11,865 nucleotides of DNA, taken from Syntrophomonadaceae bacterium (GTDB lineage: Bacteria; Bacillota_D; Dethiobacteria; DTU022; PWGO01). The notes beneath the pieces were generated by a model. It was not told the DNA's origin. It saw only the letters and a list, made by a program, of their open reading frames with translations, and ran no database searches. A program made the position numbers and the translations under genes. The stretch covers positions 1 to 11,865 of the forward strand of contig PWGT01000093.1 of the NCBI GenBank assembly GCA_003554535.1, given 5' to 3'. This document shows positions 7,681 through 11,865 of this stretch, piece by piece (position 1 is the first letter of the stretch; each line of letters starts with the position of its first letter).

Positions 7681-7693
7681 TCAGGAAACCTGA
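7681..7693. promoter_or_regulatory. Interrupted palindrome TCAGG-AAA-CCTGA, candidate operator
   Basis: Five-base arms TCAGG and CCTGA are perfectly complementary around AAA, 69 bases before the dctQ start. It lies just downstream of the weak promoter-like pair ending at 7676, where a repressor site would be effective. Small palindromes arise by chance in such sequence, so the call is tentative. Confidence 0.25.
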
Positions 7694-7761
7694 TTTAAGA
7701 TACTGCATAATAATTAGTGGCTGTAATATAGTTGTTTTTCTAACGGAGGTGAGTTCAGCCC

Positions 7762-8340
7762 TTGTTAAAAGGAATTGAAAAATTTAATGATTACTTAGAA
7801 AAAGGCACGATTATGCTTATTTGTTTATTAATGGCGGCTATGATTGTTATTGTTTTTAGCCAGGTTGTTGCAAGGTATGTTTTTAGTACAACTTATCCGT
7901 GGATGGAGGAAATGAGTCGTTTTATAATGATTTGGCTTGCCTTCACTGGGGCTGCTGTTATGCTACGCAAAGGTGGGCATATAGCCGTTACGGTTGTGAG
8001 GAATTTACTTCCTTTTAGGATTCGTCAATTAATGTTCTTAGTAGATAGGTTATTGATTACTATATCGTTAGCGGTGCTAATTTACTATGGGGCAATTATT
8101 TCTCTGCGGTATTTACCCCGAACACCAGTGACTATGGATTTCCCTATGACATATGTTTACATGGTTTTTCCTTTAACTTTTACTTTGATGTTTTTTTTCT
8201 TGATAGAAGATATAGTCCGCGTGGTTTTTGCCCCGAAAAAGGTAGATCAACTCTTCCGTCTTGTTGAAGATCCCGAGCTTTTAATTAGTGGAGAGCTGGA
8301 TAAGATGGAAGGTTTACAGCTTGAGGGTAAGGAAGACTAA
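7762..8340 (+). CDS. dctQ: TRAP transporter small membrane subunit, DctQ family
   Basis: 192-residue membrane protein. The start is TTG 7762, with CGGAGGTGAG at 7743-7752 upstream; no ATG or GTG lies near that site. Four hydrophobic segments are visible at about 15-38, 52-69, 88-113 and 128-152, the usual DctQ topology. Family marks are PWMEEMSRF at 46-54 and RKGGHI at 69-74. The 40-residue hydrophilic tail after the last membrane segment contains many Glu and Asp. In TRAP transporters this subunit joins the large permease in the cytoplasmic membrane and, with an external receptor, drives Na+- or H+-coupled uptake of carboxylates. It is followed immediately by dctM and then by the receptor, so a full system is present. 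The substrate is not readable from this subunit. Confidence 0.92.
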   Translation: MLKGIEKFNDYLEKGTIMLICLLMAAMIVIVFSQVVARYVFSTTYPWMEEMSRFIMIWLAFTGAAVMLRKGGHIAVTVVRNLLPFRIRQLMFLVDRLLITISLAVLIYYGAIISLRYLPRTPVTMDFPMTYVYMVFPLTFTLMFFFLIEDIVRVVFAPKKVDQLFRLVEDPELLISGELDKMEGLQLEGKED

Positions 8341-8353
8341 GGAGGGCTCCTTA
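8338..8353 (+). promoter_or_regulatory. Palindrome containing the dctM ribosome binding site
   Basis: TAAGGAG at 8338-8344 and CTCCTTA at 8347-8353 are exact reverse complements separated by GG. The left arm begins with the dctQ stop codon and contains the dctM Shine-Dalgarno sequence (AAGGAGG, 8339-8345); the right arm ends on the A of the dctM ATG. Folded RNA would hide the ribosome binding site until ribosomes finishing dctQ open it. This would be a means of translational coupling (inference). Confidence 0.45.
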
Positions 8354-9618
8354 TGGCTATGATACTGTTTGTCGTATTTCTTATAATAGCAATGCCGGTG
8401 GGCTTTGCTCTCGGTATTTCTGCTTTTTATTACTTTTGGATTGAGGGAAATTTGCCAACTGAAGCTTATATGAATACACTTTTTTCTGGTATAAATACTT
8501 TTTCCCTCATGGCTATTCCCTTCTTTGTCTTAGCTGGCTCGTTGATGAATGAAGGGGGCCTAACAATCCGCCTTGTAGCGCTTGCACGCTCTTTAGTGGG
8601 ACATATAATTGGTGGGTTAGCGCATGTAAATGTTGTTACTAGTATGCTATTTGCTGGAATCACTGGTTCTGCTGTAGCGGATACATCGGCTGTTGGCAGT
8701 ATTCTTATTCCTTCTATGGTAGAAGATGGATATGATCGAGACCTCGCTACAGCGATTACTGCAGCAAGTTCTACGGTGGGACCCATTATTCCTCCAAGTA
8801 TCCCGATGGTGGTTTATGGTGTTACTGCTGGTGTTTCTATCGGAGGAATGTTTCTTGCCGGGGCAATACCAGGTCTTATTTTAGGTTTAAGCCAGATGGG
8901 TTTAATTGTTTATTTTGCAAAAAAGAGAGGTTATGGTGCAACGCATAAATTCAGCTTTGCTAGCCTTTGGGGAGCAATCAAGGGCGGTTTATGGGCTCTT
9001 GGAATGCCAGTGATTATTCTTGGAGGTATTTTTGGTGGAGTTTTTACTCCTACAGAAGCGGCTGTTATAGCAGTTGTTTATGCACTGATTGTTGGTTTTT
9101 TGGTAACTAAAGAATTAAAAATTCAAAGGTTGCCAGCCATTTTCCGTGATGCTGCTTTGACCACTTCAGTAGTGATGATCGTTATAAGTATGGCTGCTGT
9201 TTTTGGCAGGGTGCTTACTTTGGAAAGAATACCACCTGCAATGGCTGAAGTGTTCCTTAGTGTGTCCGACAATCCAATTATCTTACTATTATTGTTGAAC
9301 CTCTTTCTATTATTCGTTGGAACATGGTTGGAATTAGGTGCGGCAGTAGTTATTCTAGTCCCGGTGCTTGCACCTTTACAGATCCAATTGGGGTTGGATC
9401 CTTTGCATTTTGGAGCTATTGTGATTATCAATTTGATTATTGGTTTTATAACGCCCCCTCTTGGGGTATGTTTGTTTGTGGGTAGTTCAATTGGGAAAGT
9501 AAGTATAGAAGACTTGATCAAAGTCATCTGGCCCTTTATTGTAGTAGGTATTCTTTTGATATTACTTGTTACTTTTGTCCCGGCGTTGACGACATGGTTA
9601 CCGTCGATTATGATGTAA
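8353..9618 (+). CDS. dctM: TRAP transporter large membrane subunit, DctM family
   Basis: 421-residue, strongly hydrophobic permease of typical DctM length with many membrane segments throughout. The ATG follows AAGGAGG at 8339-8345 by 7 bases. Characteristic stretches are PFFVLAGSLM at 56-65, TGSAVADTSAVGS at 104-116, SSTVGPIIPPSIPM at 139-152, GGVFTPTEAA at 228-237 and IGFITPPLGV at 363-372. The paired GxA and PP motifs are those of the transport and scaffold halves of the elevator-type TRAP permease. It sits in the cytoplasmic membrane, forms the translocation path with DctQ, and accepts substrate from DctP. It starts 12 bases after the dctQ stop, so the two are almost certainly made together. 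The substrate is probably an organic acid, but its identity is unknown. Confidence 0.95.
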   Translation: MAMILFVVFLIIAMPVGFALGISAFYYFWIEGNLPTEAYMNTLFSGINTFSLMAIPFFVLAGSLMNEGGLTIRLVALARSLVGHIIGGLAHVNVVTSMLFAGITGSAVADTSAVGSILIPSMVEDGYDRDLATAITAASSTVGPIIPPSIPMVVYGVTAGVSIGGMFLAGAIPGLILGLSQMGLIVYFAKKRGYGATHKFSFASLWGAIKGGLWALGMPVIILGGIFGGVFTPTEAAVIAVVYALIVGFLVTKELKIQRLPAIFRDAALTTSVVMIVISMAAVFGRVLTLERIPPAMAEVFLSVSDNPIILLLLLNLFLLFVGTWLELGAAVVILVPVLAPLQIQLGLDPLHFGAIVIINLIIGFITPPLGVCLFVGSSIGKVSIEDLIKVIWPFIVVGILLILLVTFVPALTTWLPSIMM

Positions 9619-9678
9619 AATCATCTTTTACTCAAGTTTTCTGGTATTTAGAGTTAGTTAAGAGTCCATTAGTTTTTT

Positions 9679-9701
9679 GGAGGTGATTGATGGTAAAATA
9701 A
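9679..9701 (+). other. Minimal three-codon reading frame with strong ribosome binding site, upstream of dctP
   Basis: GGAGGTGAT at 9679-9687 is close to an ideal Shine-Dalgarno sequence. ATG 9690 follows, then GTA, AAA and the stop TAA 9699-9701, giving the peptide MVK. It is not in frame with dctP. It may be a leader that captures ribosomes, a leftover of an older dctP start, or chance. It lies in the 145-base dctM-dctP gap. Confidence 0.35.
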
Positions 9702-9763
9702 TTTCTATAAAGAAGGTTTGTAGTTGAAATTTATTGTTTAACACAAAAGGAGGAGGAGTTAAA

Positions 9764-10906
9764 TTGTTTTTTGGTAAAAGTAAAAATATAATAATGTTTT
9801 TTGTAGTATTAATGTTGGCGTTAGGAATGATGTTTGCTGCAGGCTGTGATGAAGCAGATGTTCCAGATGAAGAGGTTGATGAGCCTGAAGAAGAGGTTGA
9901 AGAAGAAGAGGAAGAAGCTGAACCTGTAGAACCTGAATATGAGTGGCGATTTGGGGCTTACTTTTCTACAGACCACCATCTAACGCAAGGTGCTTTAAAA
10001 TTTGCTGAAGAAATGGAAAGACTTACTGATGGTCGCGTTGTTGTAGACGTTTACCCTGATATGCAATTAGGGACAGGTGAAGAGATGTTGGAAGGTGTCC
10101 AGTTAGGTAGTTTAGAATTTTGTGAAGCTACTTTAACTGCTGTTACCGAGTGGGATGACACCTTTTTCTTCTTAAACTTACCTTTCCTTTTTCACGAACC
10201 GGAAGTTGCATATGCTTTCCTTGATGGTCCCATGGGTAGAGACCTGATTGGTGAAATAGCTGATACCAATATCCGTGTCATTGCATTTTGGGAAAATGGT
10301 ATGCGTAACATAACCAGTAACATTGGACCGATTGAAGAGCCTGATGATATAGTTGGTCAGGATATCCGCTTGATGCCAAATCCTGTGCATATGGATGGTT
10401 TTGACCAGGTAGGGGCAAACCCGACACCAATGGCATTTGATGAATTGTTCACCGCTTTACAGCAAGGTGTAATTGATGGCCAAGAGAACCCTCTGGCTAA
10501 CATTTACGATATGTCTTTCCATGAAGTGCAGGATTATTTAACCGTAAGCGGTCATTACTATGATGTGACAGGCTTCTATATTACTGAAGAACTTTATCAG
10601 TCTGTGCCAGAAGATATTCAAGATGCTATTGATGAGGCAGCTGTAGCTGCTACGAAATATCATCGTAGATTAGCACGTGAAGCTGATGAAGAGTTACTCG
10701 AGTATTACTTGGAAAGCGGAGATTTTGAAGAAGTTACCGTGCTTACTCCTGAGCAAAAAGAAGTATGGCAGGAAGCCATGGAAGGAACATACGATAATTT
10801 CAGGGATCAGATTGGCCCTGATTTTCTTGATGAGGTTTTGGAAGAGGTTGATCGCCTCCATCAGGAGTTTTACGATGGGGAACTCGACACTTCTGAACTT
10901 TATTAG
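9764..10906 (+). CDS. dctP: TRAP transporter solute-binding receptor, DctP family lipoprotein
   Basis: TTG 9764 is chosen as the start, giving 380 residues, because AAAGGAGGAGGAG at 9746-9758 lies directly before it; a TTG at 9734 would place that site inside the gene. Residues 1-28 form a signal peptide with charged FGKSKN, a hydrophobic core and the lipobox FAAGC (Cys28), so it is predicted to be a membrane-anchored lipoprotein. Residues 29-60 are a linker with 21 of 32 residues Asp or Glu. The receptor domain follows from about Trp61 and keeps the family motif NGMRNITSN at 178-186, whose Arg181 corresponds to the Arg that grips the substrate carboxylate in DctP proteins, and the QQGVIDGQENP stretch at 233-243. 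It captures an acid outside the cell and delivers it to DctQM. Its strong separate ribosome binding site fits the higher amount of receptor usually needed. Confidence 0.94.
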   Translation: MFFGKSKNIIMFFVVLMLALGMMFAAGCDEADVPDEEVDEPEEEVEEEEEEAEPVEPEYEWRFGAYFSTDHHLTQGALKFAEEMERLTDGRVVVDVYPDMQLGTGEEMLEGVQLGSLEFCEATLTAVTEWDDTFFFLNLPFLFHEPEVAYAFLDGPMGRDLIGEIADTNIRVIAFWENGMRNITSNIGPIEEPDDIVGQDIRLMPNPVHMDGFDQVGANPTPMAFDELFTALQQGVIDGQENPLANIYDMSFHEVQDYLTVSGHYYDVTGFYITEELYQSVPEDIQDAIDEAAVAATKYHRRLAREADEELLEYYLESGDFEEVTVLTPEQKEVWQEAMEGTYDNFRDQIGPDFLDEVLEEVDRLHQEFYDGELDTSELY

Positions 10907-10939
10907 ATAAGAAGGTTAGAAAATAAAATAATGATAAAT

Positions 10940-10977
10940 ACATGCCAGGGTAGGATTTAATTTCCCCCCTGGCATGT
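10940..10977. terminator. Hairpin between convergent genes, likely bidirectional terminator
   Basis: ACATGCCAGGG at 10940-10950 and CCCTGGCATGT at 10967-10977 form a perfect 11-bp stem around a 16-base loop, 33 bases after the dctP stop. On the plus strand only a short TTTAAAT follows. On the minus strand the stem is followed by a T-rich run (complement of roughly 10919-10939), so it looks at least as well suited to stop the minus-strand gene ending at 11060. Confidence 0.65.
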
Positions 10978-11059
10978 TTAAATGGGTGCGATTAGTTTTA
11001 GTTGTTCGTTTTCCAGAAACATATTACAAGATAATTTATTTCTATATAACTATATATTA

Positions 11060-11865
11060 TTATTCCTGAGAGTCAGGCCTTACTGCCGCTTTAATAATAT
11101 CTTTCCCTTGATAATGATAGTTATTTGCTAAAGAATCTATAATTTCTCCCACACGCTCTAAGGGTACGATATGGGTTACTAAGTCACTGAAAACATTTGG
11201 GATTTTTTCAATCCATCTTAATCCCTTAATGAAATGTTTTGGATAAGCGCCCCAAACTCCATATACAGTATTATTCTTCCCTATAAGGTGTTTAAAAGGA
11301 TTTATTTCAACTTCTCCATTATCGGTGAAGTTACCAACTTCAACAAAAGTGCCTCCTTCACCAAGCATGTCTAGACCTTCTCGAACCGCCTTTGGAGAAC
11401 CAGCACACTCTAAAACAACATCTGCACCAAAACCATTAGGGGTGTGTTCTTTTGCAATAGTAATTCTTTCATCAGGGCCATATTTTTCTATGTTTATGGT
11501 AACATCAGCACCCAGTTCTTTTGCTAAGTCTAATCTTCCCTGTGGAGCGCCAATTGATATAATTTTTGATGCACCGGTTAAAAATTTCGAAAACATGAAA
11601 CCCTTTCGAAGTGACATTTTTGCTGCATGCATCCCAACCCGATTTTTCAGATGAACAACCCGTAGCCTGTGTAGCATTTTGAAAAGTGCTTCTGCAGATT
11701 TTGTACCGGATATAGCAATGGAGTAGCTGTGAAAAGCAACTGCCGGGTAATCCTTATCTGCGGCCGCTTTGCGAATACTATTTTGTCCTTTTAGGATTGC
11801 AAAAACAAAACTAATTGGGGCCAGATAACCCTTTACGATATCTTCTCTGAATGTTTTGGAGAAAA
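11060..11865 (-). CDS. C-terminal half of a medium-chain (zinc-type) alcohol dehydrogenase fused in frame to an unrecognised N-terminal region; 5' end beyond window
   Basis: The minus frame is open from the right edge to TAA at 11060-11062, 267 visible residues. From about residue 97 (near 11575) on it is clearly the nucleotide-binding and C-terminal part of an MDR dehydrogenase, close to threonine/sorbitol dehydrogenase types: GASKIISIG at 97-105, RLDLAKELGAD, then VVLECAGSP and a GGTFVEVGN strand. The roughly 96 residues before it do not look like the expected catalytic domain. No zinc-site Cys/His pattern and no GxGPxG motif is seen; the nearest match in register is VVHLKNRVGMHAAKM, which lacks the first two glycines and lies about nine residues too far from GASK. 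The other two minus frames have stops and no dehydrogenase-like text, so a simple frameshift does not restore it. It may be a recombined or decaying gene, a real fusion, or an assembly join near a contig end. MDR identity of the C-terminal part is secure; function is doubtful. Confidence 0.65.
   Translation of the reverse strand, partial: FSKTFREDIVKGYLAPISFVFAILKGQNSIRKAAADKDYPAVAFHSYSIAISGTKSAEALFKMLHRLRVVHLKNRVGMHAAKMSLRKGFMFSKFLTGASKIISIGAPQGRLDLAKELGADVTINIEKYGPDERITIAKEHTPNGFGADVVLECAGSPKAVREGLDMLGEGGTFVEVGNFTDNGEVEINPFKHLIGKNNTVYGVWGAYPKHFIKGLRWIEKIPNVFSDLVTHIVPLERVGEIIDSLANNYHYQGKDIIKAAVRPDSQE

Larger units (their letters stand above)
7542..7761 (+). promoter_or_regulatory. AT-rich spacer before the TRAP operon with several small palindromes
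   Basis: No gene was found in these 220 bases. They hold an all-A/T hairpin at 7551-7570 (AAAAAAT / ATTTTTT, loop 6), a perfect 12-bp palindrome ACTCAATTGAGT at 7608-7619, TTTGCAAA at 7647-7654 and TCAGG-AAA-CCTGA at 7681-7693. A weak promoter-like pair, TTGCAA 7648-7653 and TCTAAA 7671-7676 with 17-bp spacing, matches the consensus at only 4 of 6 bases in each box. The length and palindromes suggest that the transporter genes have their own promoter and a regulator site; this is inference. Confidence 0.45.

Noticed and set aside
9734..9763. Upstream TTG start for dctP
   Set aside because: The purine-rich ribosome binding site at 9746-9758 would be coding and would add GGG-type residues before the signal peptide; TTG 9764 fits better.
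11325..11654. Plus-strand open frame opposite the minus-strand dehydrogenase
   Set aside because: The product is low-complexity and Ser/Pro-rich with no recognisable motif, while the opposite strand has clear dehydrogenase sequence in the same place.
1..11865. CRISPR array, insertion sequence, tRNA/rRNA, riboswitch or phage-type system
   Set aside because: No regularly spaced repeats, transposase-like protein, tRNA cloverleaf or known aptamer pattern was seen on either strand by eye.

Overview
The window is AT-rich. It has strong AGGAGG-type ribosome binding sites, several TTG/GTG starts, a lipoprotein-type solute receptor and a tungsten-type aldehyde:ferredoxin oxidoreductase. Together these suggest an anaerobic, clostridia-like Gram-positive bacterium (inference from style and gene content; no rRNA or other taxonomic marker is present). 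A very acidic linker in the exported receptor could hint at a saline or alkaline habitat, but that is weak.

Layout. Positions 1-7541 hold seven plus-strand enzyme genes. They are a LarA-like (nickel lactate racemase family) protein cut by the left edge, a D-2-hydroxyacid dehydrogenase with an NAD-type signature, a 4-oxalocrotonate-tautomerase-like small enzyme, an aldehyde:ferredoxin oxidoreductase (AOR), a second CtBP-like D-2-hydroxyacid dehydrogenase, an iron-dependent alcohol dehydrogenase and a short-chain dehydrogenase. A 220-bp AT-rich spacer with several small palindromes follows. Positions 7762-10906 hold a complete TRAP transporter in the order small membrane subunit (DctQ), large membrane subunit (DctM), periplasm-type receptor (DctP). 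A hairpin at 10940-10977 separates this run from a convergent minus-strand gene (11060 to the right edge). That gene encodes the C-terminal half of a zinc-type medium-chain alcohol dehydrogenase joined in frame to an upstream stretch I do not recognise.

How the genes may work together (inference). The TRAP system would import an organic acid, such as a hydroxy-, keto- or sugar-type acid. The LarA-like protein could change the configuration of a 2-hydroxyacid, and the two hydroxyacid dehydrogenases and the short-chain dehydrogenase could interconvert hydroxy and keto groups. The tautomerase would act on an enol/keto intermediate, while the Fe-alcohol dehydrogenase and AOR would link an alcohol or aldehyde step to NAD(P)H and ferredoxin. 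I do not recognise this combination as a named pathway and the substrate cannot be read from the sequence. No RNA gene, CRISPR array, insertion sequence or replication origin was seen.
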